This document shows, piece after piece, positions 1 to 7,431 of a stretch of DNA of 9,346 bases (within the stretch, counting starts at the first letter, position 1; each line of letters opens with the position of its first letter). Source of the DNA: Desulfobulbaceae bacterium UBA5123 (GTDB lineage: Bacteria > Desulfobacterota > Desulfobulbia > Desulfobulbales > UBA5123); the NCBI GenBank assembly GCA_002415465.1, contig DHYT01000139.1, positions 602 to 9,947 of the forward strand, read 5' to 3'. A program made the translations under genes and the position numbers. Below the pieces are notes generated by a model. It saw only the letters and a list, made by a program, of their open reading frames with translations. It was not told the origin of the DNA and did not search any database.

Positions 1-26
1 GGGCGATGGGTCCGGGGCGCTAACGG

Positions 27-56
27 TTGACGTTTGCCGGGCCGAGGAAGTATTAT
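27..56 (+). promoter_or_regulatory. predicted sigma70-type promoter for the HD-GYP gene
   Basis: TTGACG at 27-32 (five of six matches to the -35 consensus) is followed after 18 bases by TATTAT at 51-56 (five of six matches to the -10). Transcription would start near 63 and give a leader of roughly 65 bases before the ATG at 128. This is seen by eye only. Spacing and position fit a housekeeping promoter for the downstream gene, but a chance match in this GC-rich DNA cannot be excluded. Confidence 0.45.
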
Positions 57-127
57 CCGCAGAGCATGGCGCGGCATCATGCAGCCCGTGGTCGCAAGGC
101 AAGCGGGCCGTCACTTTCTCTCCGTGG

Positions 128-2350
128 ATGCGTATGGGCTTCTGGCAACAACAGTGGAAGAGGGTTCTCGGCGTCACCAGCGAGGTGGACCTCACCTTCC
201 TGCTGTTGCGGGTTTTCAGCCTTGCCGGCGGGCTTGCCTGGCTGCTGGTGGGCCACCTGTCGCCGGGTGAGCAGGGGATTCTGCGCAAGGCCCTCGGCGC
301 TTTCGCCCTCTACGGCCTTCTCTGTTATCTGGTCATCTTCTTCTGGCCGTCGCGGCTGCGGAAGGTGTATCTCTCCTCGCTGCTTCTCGACCTGCTCTTC
401 CTCTCCGTTCTGGTCCGCGCCGAAACCAGCTTTGAAAACAGCTTCTTTCTCGGCTACTACCTGCTCATCTGCCTGCATACCGTCTATTTCGGCCTGGGTT
501 TCGGGGTGCTGGTCGCGCTCCTGTCCACCGGCTGTTATTACCTCAGCATCCTGCCCATGCTCGCCCGGATCCAATGGACCGATCTCGCCATCCGTATCGC
601 TTTTTTCTTTTTCATCACCGTGCCGGTGGGGTTGCTCACCGAAAAGGTGAAGCGCGACAAGGACAAGGTTGAGCATTTCAACCGTACCCTGGAGGAGATG
701 GTGGCGCAGCGCACCAGGAAGATCGGCGACCTGCTCGGACAGGAGCGCTATCTGCGCAACATCCTGGACACCGTCGCCCAGATCAACAAGTTGCTGATCA
801 CCGCCCCGAATCTGGACAGCCTGCTGCAGGCGGCCTGCGCCCGGTTCGCCAGGCACAGTCATTATGATTTTTGCTGGATCGGCCTGCTGGCCGGGGATCG
901 TATCGCCACCGTCTATACCTCCGACGCCGAAGCCACCCCCCTTCTTGCCCCTCCCTACGAAGTCACCGATCGGCAGGCGCCGGTGTATCGGAGCGCCATG
1001 GCGCAATGCCTCCGCGAGAACCGGACCGTGATTCGCGGCAACGACCGGAAAACAGCGGATACCACCCCCTGGCGCAACCCCGGGGAGGAGAGAGGGTTCC
1101 AGGCGATGATCAGCCTGCCGCTCCGCCCCCGGCAATCCGGCCCGCCTCTTGGGGTTTTGTCCATCTATACCTGGCGCAAGGAAGGCTTTGAGCCGGAGGA
1201 AAAGGAGATGCTGGATGAACTGGCGGGCGACATCGGCTTTGCCATCGACTCCTTCCGGCAAAGGGAGTCCGTCAGCAAGCTCACCGCCGAACGGACCGCC
1301 AACTACGAGGAGACGATCTTCTCCTTCGCCGACATGATCGAGCAGCGGGACACCTATACCGCCGGCCATACCGAGCGGGTCGCCCATTACTGCCTGCTCA
1401 TCGCCCGGCGGATGGGCCTCGGGCTGGAAGAGAAGAAAAAGCTCTACAAGGCCGCCATCCTGCATGACATCGGCAAGGTGGCGACGCCGGATTCGGTGCT
1501 GCTGAAGCCGGGCAAGCTCACCGAGCTTGATTATGACCTGATCAAGGTGCACGCCTTTGCCGGCTACGAGATGCTTTCGCAGATCGAGATGTATGAGGAG
1601 CTGGCGGTGATCATCCAGCATCATCACGAGCGGTATGACGGCACCGGCTATCCCGACGGCCTTAAGGGCGAGGCGATTCCGCTGCTGTCGCGGATCATGG
1701 CGGTGGGCGATGCCTTTGACGCGATGACCACCAACCGGATCTATAAACCGAAGAAAGAGCCGGACGCGGCCCTTGCCGAACTCCGCGGCTGCAGCGGCAG
1801 CCAGTTCGACCCGGCGGTGGTCGAGGCGGCGGTCATGGTGCTCGCCGATATCGAGATCTCTCCGGCGATCAGCCAGCTGCCGGTGACCAAGCTTGAGAAG
1901 AAGCGTTTCGCCTATTTCTTCAACGACAAGCTGACCGGCCTGTATAACGAGGATTATCTGAAGATCATCCTCAACAATCGCGACGTCAATCAGTACCAGT
2001 GCATGCACATGCTGCACCTGCGCAAGGTGCCGGAGTACAACCGCCGGGAGGGATGGGAGAAGGGGGATCTGTTCCTGAAGGAGTTTGCCGCCGAGTTGCA
2101 GCGCGCCCTGCCGGACGCCCTTTTGTTCAGGGCCTACGGCAACGATTTCGTCGCCGTCGCCAAGACGCATCTGGTGATTGACGGGGTCAGGCTCAACGAT
2201 TTTGCATCTCTTCGCGGCACCGGCATCACGGTCGAGGCGCACCACCAGGATCTTGCCGCCGGCACGCTCTACACCGTCGACAAGCAGGACCGCCTGCACA
2301 TTCAGTCGCTTGCCAAGCCACCGGATGCGGGCCGGGTCGCCCCGGCGTAA
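128..2350 (+). CDS. membrane-bound GAF / HD-GYP c-di-GMP phosphodiesterase with degenerate GGDEF-like C-terminus
   Basis: Predicted inner-membrane signalling protein of 740 residues that should hydrolyse cyclic di-GMP in the cytoplasm. Residues about 23-170 hold five or six hydrophobic segments, followed by a charged, probably coiled linker (about 171-210) and a GAF-like sensory domain (about 210-378). The HD-GYP domain (about 390-580) is intact: H446-D447 lie in HDIGK, and residues 498-509 read HHHERYDGTGYP, which contains the GYP signature. The C-terminus (about 595-690) resembles a GGDEF domain, with DKLTGLYN at 600-607, but the active-site loop at 670-674 is YGNDF, so cyclase activity is unlikely. 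That part may bind nucleotide or be regulatory. The start is uncertain: ATG at 128 or 134, no clear Shine-Dalgarno, and the frame stays open to the window edge without an upstream start codon. The activating signal is unknown. The gene converges on the hybrid kinase gene. Confidence 0.9.
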   Translation: MRMGFWQQQWKRVLGVTSEVDLTFLLLRVFSLAGGLAWLLVGHLSPGEQGILRKALGAFALYGLLCYLVIFFWPSRLRKVYLSSLLLDLLFLSVLVRAETSFENSFFLGYYLLICLHTVYFGLGFGVLVALLSTGCYYLSILPMLARIQWTDLAIRIAFFFFITVPVGLLTEKVKRDKDKVEHFNRTLEEMVAQRTRKIGDLLGQERYLRNILDTVAQINKLLITAPNLDSLLQAACARFARHSHYDFCWIGLLAGDRIATVYTSDAEATPLLAPPYEVTDRQAPVYRSAMAQCLRENRTVIRGNDRKTADTTPWRNPGEERGFQAMISLPLRPRQSGPPLGVLSIYTWRKEGFEPEEKEMLDELAGDIGFAIDSFRQRESVSKLTAERTANYEETIFSFADMIEQRDTYTAGHTERVAHYCLLIARRMGLGLEEKKKLYKAAILHDIGKVATPDSVLLKPGKLTELDYDLIKVHAFAGYEMLSQIEMYEELAVIIQHHHERYDGTGYPDGLKGEAIPLLSRIMAVGDAFDAMTTNRIYKPKKEPDAALAELRGCSGSQFDPAVVEAAVMVLADIEISPAISQLPVTKLEKKRFAYFFNDKLTGLYNEDYLKIILNNRDVNQYQCMHMLHLRKVPEYNRREGWEKGDLFLKEFAAELQRALPDALLFRAYGNDFVAVAKTHLVIDGVRLNDFASLRGTGITVEAHHQDLAAGTLYTVDKQDRLHIQSLAKPPDAGRVAPA

Positions 2351-2356
2351 GCGGGA

Positions 2357-5005
2357 TTACCCGGCCGCCGGCGGGCTGGCCGCGTCTCCGGGCCGGGCCC
2401 ATTTGCCCAGGATGGCATGGAAGGCATCCGGCTTGAAGGGCTTGGTGAGATAGTCATCCATGCCGGCGGCGATGCATTTCTCCCGGTCGCCGCTCATGGC
2501 GTGGGCGGTCATGGCGATTATGGGCAGGTGGCCGCCGCGCAGCCGGGGGGCAAGGTCCGCCGCCAGCGCGGCCGGTATCTCCTCCGCGGCCTCCATCCCC
2601 CGCTCCATGGCGCGAATGATCCGGGTGGCGGTGTAGCCGTCCATCCTCGGCATCTGGATATCCATCAACACCACCCCGAACTCCTTCCGGGCCAGCTGTT
2701 CCAGCGCCTCAAGGCCGTTGTTGGCCATGGTCAGGCGGTGGCGGTCACGTTCGAGGATGAACTCGGCCAGCTGCCGGTTGATCTCGTTGTCTTCCACCAG
2801 CAGGATATCCATGGGCGGCGTTACCGTTGCCTCACGGGTTTCCGGGGTGGCGGCCAGTTCGCTCGGATCGGCCACGCCGAAGATGCAGGTGAAGGTGAAA
2901 ACCGAGCCTTGGCCCGGCTCGCTGGCAACCTGGATGTCGCCGCCCATCAGGCGGCAGAGTTGCCGGCTGATGGTCAGGCCGAGGCCGGTGCCGCCATACT
3001 GGCGGGTGATGGCGCTTTCCTCCTGGGCGAAGGAGCCGAAGATATGTTCCGCCATCTCCGTCTTGATGCCGCGACCGGTGTCGGTCACCGCGATACGTAG
3101 TTCCACCTTGCCGGCCGGGGCCGCGGCATGGCTGACCGCCACCCGGATCTGCCCCTCGTCGGTGAACTTGACGGCGTTGCTGAGCAGGTTGAGCAAAATC
3201 TGCCGAAAACGGAGGCTGTCGCCGCGCAGGACGGGCGGCGCCGCAGGGTCGATATCGACTTGCAACGACAACCCCTTGTCCTGGGCCAGAACCTGCATGG
3301 TCAGGATGGGAGCATGCACCGCATCGGCGAGCGCGAAGGGCTGTTCATCCAGATCGAGCTTGCCGGCCTCAATCTTGGAAAAATCGAGGATGTCGTTGAT
3401 CAGGGCGAGGAGCGAGTCGGCGGAAATCTTGACCGTTTTCAGGAAGAACCGCTGTTGCGGATCGAGATCGGTGTCCAGGAGGATATCGGTCATGCCGATG
3501 ATCCCGTTCATCGGCGTCCTGATTTCGTGGCTCATGTTGGCCAGGAAATCGGATTTGGCCCGGTTGGCCTTCAGGGCGGCCTCCTGGGCGGTCTGAAGAT
3601 CGCGCTCGTATTGCTTGCGCAGGCTGATGTCGGTGATAAAGGCAAAGGCCCCGGCCGTCTTGCCGTCTTCGTCGCGCAGGGCGGTGGCGCTGAAGATGGT
3701 ATGGATGTTGCCCCCCGGCTTGGTTTTGAGGGCAATTTCGTAAATCCGATGCTCGCTGTTCTCGATCTCGGCGGTCTGGTAGGTGAAAATTTCCCGATTT
3801 TCCGCGTCGACAAAATCCGTCGGCTTGCGGCCGAGCATCTCTTCTCGCGTGTACCCCAGCATCTGCAGCAGGGCGTCGTTGACATCGATGGTTTGGTGGT
3901 CCCTGTCGAGCAGCCAGTACCCCTCCGAGGTGGAGTTGACCACCTGCCGGTAGCGATGCTCGCTGGCCAGCAAGGCGTCGGCATTGCGCTTCTGCTCGGT
4001 GATGTCCTCCTTGACCGCGAGAAAATGGGTGATCTCCCGCCGGTCGTTGAAGATCGGGGCAATAACCGCTTTTTCCCACAACTCTTCGCCATTCTTCTTT
4101 TTATTCAGGAAATTGCCGTGCCATTCCTTTCCGCCCCTGATGGTTGTCCAGAGTTTTTCGTAATAGGCGGCGGGCAGGTTGCCTGATTTCAGGATTCGGG
4201 GGTTCTGGCCGATGGCCTCGGCAAAGGAGTAGCCGGTCACCTCGGTGAAGGTCCGGTTGACATACTCGATGGTGCCGTCGAGGTCGGTGATGACGATGGA
4301 CACCGGCGACTGTTCCACGGCCAGGGAGAGCTTTCGCAGTTCGTTTTCGATCCGCCGCCGCTCCATGATCTCCAGGGTCTTGGCGTGCAGCAAAACCGCG
4401 TAGGATCGTTTCACCTTGTGCATCTGGGCGGAGGTCACGACCATGATCACCCCGAAGATCACGGTCATGGCGGCCATGGCGAGATGGATCTCGCCCCCGG
4501 CGAGAATCAGCCGGATCATCATCGGCAGCATCACCAACACGGCATAGGCCTCGGCCGTTTTCTTGAATTCGGACAGCGAGACGGTGGAACCCGCGACCAT
4601 GCCGGCGAGCATGAGGGTTATGAACGCCTGATGGGGGTAGGTGTTGGCGGGGAAGAGGAAGACCCCGGCGCATCCCCACGCCGTGCCGGAGACGATGACG
4701 CCGAGGCTGAAGAGGATGCGGCAGCGGTGCAGCCGTTCCTGGTGAAGCGATTTGCGGCGATAGATTAGGTAATGCCCGGCGCGGAGACCGGTGATGAGCC
4801 AGACGGCGGCAAGCCAGGTGATGAGGCTGCCGTGGGGAACAACATTGCGGAGGACAAAGGCGAGAATGGCGGAATTGACGATGTTCGCGCACAGCCCCTT
4901 GGGCAGATGGGAGAAAACCTGGTTGAGCAGGTCCCGCTCAACGGGATGATCGGCCGGGTCGGCTGTAAATGCCAAGCCTGTGGGTATTTTAGCAAAAGTG
5001 CGCAT
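2357..5005 (-). CDS. membrane hybrid sensor histidine kinase (6 TM, PAS-PAS-HisKA-HATPase-REC)
   Basis: An 882-residue hybrid two-component kinase of the inner membrane. Residues about 41-192 contain six likely transmembrane segments forming an unassigned N-terminal sensor. PAS 1 spans about 228-338 and PAS 2 about 348-468. The HisKA domain carries the phospho-acceptor H493 in SHEIRTPMNG. The HATPase has its N box around N610 (NLLSNAVKFT), G1 DTGRGI at 642-647 and G2 GGTGLGL at 671-677. The C-terminal receiver (about 732-870) has acidic residues in LVEDN, the phospho-acceptor D782 in MDIQMP, T833 and K855. All catalytic residues are present. No Hpt domain follows, so phosphate must pass to a separate phosphotransfer protein or the receiver acts on the kinase itself. 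The receiver has an insertion of about 20 residues between D782 and T833. The ATG at 5005 has only a weak, badly spaced AAAGG upstream, so the start is the least certain part. Ligand and target are unknown. Confidence 0.93.
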   Translation of the reverse strand: MRTFAKIPTGLAFTADPADHPVERDLLNQVFSHLPKGLCANIVNSAILAFVLRNVVPHGSLITWLAAVWLITGLRAGHYLIYRRKSLHQERLHRCRILFSLGVIVSGTAWGCAGVFLFPANTYPHQAFITLMLAGMVAGSTVSLSEFKKTAEAYAVLVMLPMMIRLILAGGEIHLAMAAMTVIFGVIMVVTSAQMHKVKRSYAVLLHAKTLEIMERRRIENELRKLSLAVEQSPVSIVITDLDGTIEYVNRTFTEVTGYSFAEAIGQNPRILKSGNLPAAYYEKLWTTIRGGKEWHGNFLNKKKNGEELWEKAVIAPIFNDRREITHFLAVKEDITEQKRNADALLASEHRYRQVVNSTSEGYWLLDRDHQTIDVNDALLQMLGYTREEMLGRKPTDFVDAENREIFTYQTAEIENSEHRIYEIALKTKPGGNIHTIFSATALRDEDGKTAGAFAFITDISLRKQYERDLQTAQEAALKANRAKSDFLANMSHEIRTPMNGIIGMTDILLDTDLDPQQRFFLKTVKISADSLLALINDILDFSKIEAGKLDLDEQPFALADAVHAPILTMQVLAQDKGLSLQVDIDPAAPPVLRGDSLRFRQILLNLLSNAVKFTDEGQIRVAVSHAAAPAGKVELRIAVTDTGRGIKTEMAEHIFGSFAQEESAITRQYGGTGLGLTISRQLCRLMGGDIQVASEPGQGSVFTFTCIFGVADPSELAATPETREATVTPPMDILLVEDNEINRQLAEFILERDRHRLTMANNGLEALEQLARKEFGVVLMDIQMPRMDGYTATRIIRAMERGMEAAEEIPAALAADLAPRLRGGHLPIIAMTAHAMSGDREKCIAAGMDDYLTKPFKPDAFHAILGKWARPGDAASPPAAG

Positions 5006-5479
5006 GCCTTTGACCCAGCCCGTAAGGGTTGTGGTGAAGGTTTATATCGGCGTTTTTATGGATGCTGCCATTTTAATCATTACATTAAATTTATGCACGA
5101 AACAAAGGGGGAAATTCTAGTATTTTATCATACAAATTCGGGGCTGGGCATGCCAGCCGCCAGCGTGACGCGGTGGAGTGCAACCCGAGCGGGCCACGTT
5201 TGACGATCCCGCAGCGGGTCGCAGATCTCATTTTTTCGTTCTTTGGGGTGTGCCGTGCACGGAACCGCAGCAAATTCTCCCGTCTGTTGATCGATCAGTG
5301 CTGAGAAAGTGTTTGTCCTATAACCTTGTCGGCGGCGGTGTCCATATTTTCTTGATTTTCAGATGTTTGCTGGGTACTCATGATAAGTGTGTTGAATTTT
5401 ATTTAAGGCACTCTTTGGTGTCAATGCAACGCTTCGGTCCTACATCGTTGCCCAATCCTCATTGTTTTGGAGTTCAATC
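5006..5479. other. intergenic region between divergent kinase and ATPase genes
   Basis: This 474-base stretch separates the kinase (leftward) from the ATPase (rightward), so promoters for both should lie here. Bases about 5040-5140 are AT-rich, but I found no convincing -35/-10 pair on either strand. TATAAC at 5319-5324 is a possible -10 on the plus strand without a good -35. A near-perfect palindrome, GGCTGG-gcatg-CCAGCC, lies at 5142-5158. A decayed copy of the end of the Fe-S gene lies at 5181-5249 and is listed separately. No credible intact gene was seen; the open frame at about 5178-5513 has no recognisable domain and runs across the fossil and into the ATPase gene. Confidence 0.6.
5181..5249 (-). 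pseudogene. fossil of the last 23 codons of the neighbouring Fe-S protein gene
   Basis: Read on the minus strand, this stretch encodes TPKNEK...TR..IVKRGPLGL, which aligns without gaps to the last 23 residues of the Fe-S protein at 7432-8199 (TPKSEE...TR..IVKKGPLGL). By hand count, 14 of 23 residues and 49 of 69 bases are identical. The stop codon is lost (TAA replaced by CAC at 5178-5180), and nothing upstream of the TPK residues is recognisable. It is therefore a truncated, decayed copy, in the same orientation as the functional gene and 2254 bases away, on the far side of the ATPase pair. It could be the displaced original 3' end after an insertion, or the remains of a divergent paralogue. 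Confidence 0.65.
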
Positions 5480-6682
5480 ATGCTTGACAGCTATGCTGGT
5501 CCGGCCCGGATAGAAAGCCTCCATGTAAAAAATTATCGTGCGCTTCGGGATATTCGTTTTGAACGACTGACCCCCCTGACTGTTCTACTTGGGCCTAACG
5601 GGAGTGGCAAATCTACAGTGTTCGATGTTTTCGCTTTTCTTTCGGAGTGTTTTTCGGAGGGGTTAAGGAAGGCATGGGATCGTAGAGGTCGGTTCCGTGA
5701 ATTGCGGAGTCGAGATTCTGATGGCCCGATCGTTATCGAGGTGAAGTATCGGGAAAGGCCTGGGTCTTATTTGATTACCTATCATCTCGAAATAGAAGAA
5801 CAAATGCGTGGTCCTGTGGTGAAGCGTGAATTTCTTCGCTGGAAGCGGGGGCATCCTGCCGCTCCCTTTCATTTTCTCGATTACAGCTATGGTGAGGGCG
5901 AAGTCGTTACCGGCGATCAACCTGAACCTGCCGACGAGAGGGTCAAAAAATCACTTTCAGGTCCGGATGTTTTGGCTGTGAGTACTTTGGGGCAGTTGGC
6001 AGAGAACCCTCGTGTAATCGCCTTGCGCTCGTTCATTACGGGATGGCACCTCTCGTATCTTTCTGCCGCAGCAACTCGTGGTAATCCCGAAGCCGGGGCT
6101 GAGGAGCGGCTGTCTCAAACTGGTGATAACCTGCCGAACGTCATCCAGTATTTGCGCGAACGGCATGAAAATCGGTTGGAGGAAATTTTTGCAGCTTTAC
6201 GGCGGCGAATACCCAGGATCGAAAAGGTAGAGGCGGAAATACTTCAGGACAGTCGATTGTTACTACTTGTAAAGGATGCTCCTTTTTCTTCGCCGGTCTT
6301 GTCGAAATTTGTTTCAGACGGCACTTTGAAAATGCTTGCCTATTTGACCATTCTTTATGATCCGACCCCTCCTGTGTTGATCGGGATTGAAGAGCCGGAA
6401 AATTATCTCCATCCCAGGTTGTTGCCGGAATTGGCCGAAGAGTGTCGGCAAGCGGCCAGTCGATCTCAACTGGTGGTTACTACCCACTCTCCATTTTTTC
6501 TTAATGTATTGCCTCCAAAGGAGGTGTGGGTACTCTATCGGGCCGAGGACGGCTTTACCCGATCACGAAGAGTATCCGACATGCCGGGGATATCAGAATT
6601 CATCGAACATGGCGCAACTCTTGGTGAGTTATGGCTGGAAGGTCATTTTGACGTTGGTGACCCTTTGAGTCAAGGAGGGTGA
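5480..6682 (+). CDS. OLD/AAA_21-family ATPase, first gene of a putative defence pair
   Basis: A 400-residue predicted cytoplasmic ATPase of the RecF/SMC-like AAA_21 (COG4637-like) group. The N-terminus ([12 protein letters not shown], 11-22) is typical of OLD-type ATPases. Walker A is GPNGSGKST at 38-46, a signature-like stretch VSDGTLK lies at 278-284, Walker B is [14 protein letters not shown] at 299-312 with E304/E305, and a switch histidine is H336 in TTHSPFF. There is no fused TOPRIM nuclease, and the next gene may supply that part. I prefer the ATG at 5480 because GGAG lies at 5469-5472, seven bases upstream; an in-frame TTG at 5462 is less likely. G+C is visibly lower than in the flanking genes (near half, by eye, versus well over 60%), suggesting transfer. 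The stop lies four bases before the next start, so the two genes are almost certainly co-translated. A role in phage defence is inferred from architecture, not shown. Confidence 0.88.
   Translation: MLDSYAGPARIESLHVKNYRALRDIRFERLTPLTVLLGPNGSGKSTVFDVFAFLSECFSEGLRKAWDRRGRFRELRSRDSDGPIVIEVKYRERPGSYLITYHLEIEEQMRGPVVKREFLRWKRGHPAAPFHFLDYSYGEGEVVTGDQPEPADERVKKSLSGPDVLAVSTLGQLAENPRVIALRSFITGWHLSYLSAAATRGNPEAGAEERLSQTGDNLPNVIQYLRERHENRLEEIFAALRRRIPRIEKVEAEILQDSRLLLLVKDAPFSSPVLSKFVSDGTLKMLAYLTILYDPTPPVLIGIEEPENYLHPRLLPELAEECRQAASRSQLVVTTHSPFFLNVLPPKEVWVLYRAEDGFTRSRRVSDMPGISEFIEHGATLGELWLEGHFDVGDPLSQGG
6672..6678 (+). promoter_or_regulatory. strong ribosome binding site fixing a GTG start
   Basis: AAGGAGG lies inside the last codons of the ATPase gene, eight bases before the GTG at 6687. 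It is the best Shine-Dalgarno sequence in the window. It decides the unusual start codon of the second gene and supports tight translational coupling of the pair. Confidence 0.8.
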
Positions 6683-6686
6683 CTGA

Positions 6687-7301
6687 GTGCGGCTGGAGAT
6701 TCTGGTTGAAGAACCATCTATGGAGGAGGCATTGCGTCATATTTTGCCCAAAGTAATTCATGGCCGGGCGAAATATAAAGTGATTAATTTTGGGAGCAAA
6801 TGGAGCCTTTTGAAGAGATTGCCTCAGCGTTTGGCAGCTTACCAGCAGCAAATGCAGACTGGTGATGAGTTGCGGCTTGTAATTTTGTTGGATCGTGACG
6901 CGGATGATTGTCAGGTGTTGAAGGTGAAATTGGAGCAAATGGCAAGAAACGCCGGTTTATTCACAAAAACACGGCCAGACCCGGATGGGCGATTTCAAGT
7001 CTTGATTCGGCTTGCTATCGAGGAGTTGGAAGCATGGTATATCGGTGACCCGATTGCGATTCGCAAGGCCTTTCGTGGTCTTCCTGATATCTCATCGAAC
7101 GGTATTTTCCGTAATCCGGATAATATTGCCGGGGGCACATGGGAGGCGCTGCATCGTTTTTTGAAAAAACACGGTATCTTCAGGAATAGTTTCCCGAAGA
7201 TAGAAGCGGCAAGACGTATTGCTCCTCATTTGGATTGCAATCGTAACCGTTCGCGGAGTTTTGTCAGTTTTTGCTCGGGCGTAGATGCTCTTTTGTCTTA
7301 G
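6687..7301 (+). CDS. DUF4276-like protein with TOPRIM-like acidic motif, partner of the upstream ATPase
   Basis: A 204-residue protein that I assign to the DUF4276 family from its pattern: VEEPSMEEAL at 7-16, LVILLDRDADDC at 64-75, IEELEAWYIGD at 111-121, and a C-terminal SFVSFCSGVDALL. A glutamate after the first strand (E8/E9) followed by a D-x-D-x-D cluster (D69, D71, D73) resembles the metal-binding core of TOPRIM nucleases, so a nuclease or nucleotidyl role is plausible but unproven. DUF4276 genes commonly sit beside AAA ATPases like the one here. By analogy with OLD nucleases (ATPase and TOPRIM in one chain) and PARIS (separate ATPase and TOPRIM proteins), this protein could be the effector. 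It starts with GTG behind a strong ribosome binding site, and G+C is low as in its partner. A six-base inverted repeat (7300-7305 with 7321-7326) overlaps the stop codon. Confidence 0.8.
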   Translation: MRLEILVEEPSMEEALRHILPKVIHGRAKYKVINFGSKWSLLKRLPQRLAAYQQQMQTGDELRLVILLDRDADDCQVLKVKLEQMARNAGLFTKTRPDPDGRFQVLIRLAIEELEAWYIGDPIAIRKAFRGLPDISSNGIFRNPDNIAGGTWEALHRFLKKHGIFRNSFPKIEAARRIAPHLDCNRNRSRSFVSFCSGVDALLS

Positions 7302-7365
7302 ACGGATAATACGGTTGCGCCCGTCTGGCGAGATGTTGCCGTCGCAGTATGTTGTAATCCGCCGC

Positions 7366-7411
7366 AAAGGGAAACCCGGTGCCTCTTTTGGGGAAACCGG
7401 GTTTCATCTTT
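7366..7411. terminator. hairpin between converging genes, likely bidirectional terminator
   Basis: A perfect ten-base inverted repeat, GAAACCCGGT at 7371-7380 and ACCGGGTTTC at 7396-7405, can be extended inward by CCTC/GGGG pairing around a TTTT loop and outward by AAAG/CTTT (7366-7369 with 7408-7411). It lies between the DUF4276-like gene and the converging Fe-S gene. Tails on both sides are only moderately T-rich, so efficiency in either direction is uncertain. Confidence 0.65.
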
Positions 7412-7431
7412 GATGGTCTAATTTTTTGATA

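Noticed and set aside
84..110. Stretch ggtcgcaaggcaag resembling part of a GEMM-I c-di-GMP riboswitch ahead of the HD-GYP gene
   Set aside because: The paired tetraloop helix and the second conserved stem are missing, and there is no room for them before the start codon.
77..2299. Very long open frame on the minus strand opposite the HD-GYP gene
   Set aside because: It is a shadow caused by high G+C. The plus-strand frame has clear GAF and HD-GYP motifs, and the antisense product shows no domain and a skewed composition.
3128..4186. Long plus-strand open frame opposite the hybrid kinase
   Set aside because: The kinase motifs (H493, N box, G boxes, PAS) are all on the minus strand, and the antisense frame has no recognisable feature.
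5462..5479. TTG at 5462 as start of the ATPase
   Set aside because: The ATG at 5480 has GGAG at proper spacing, and the extra six residues add nothing typical of the family.
5178..5513. 111-codon plus-strand frame in the intergenic region
   Set aside because: It overlaps the decayed Fe-S fragment in antisense and runs into the ATPase start, and it has no ribosome binding site or recognisable domain.
5006..7431. Insertion sequence or prophage fragment
   Set aside because: No transposase, integrase, terminal inverted repeats or phage genes are visible; only the direct repeat and base composition suggest mobility.
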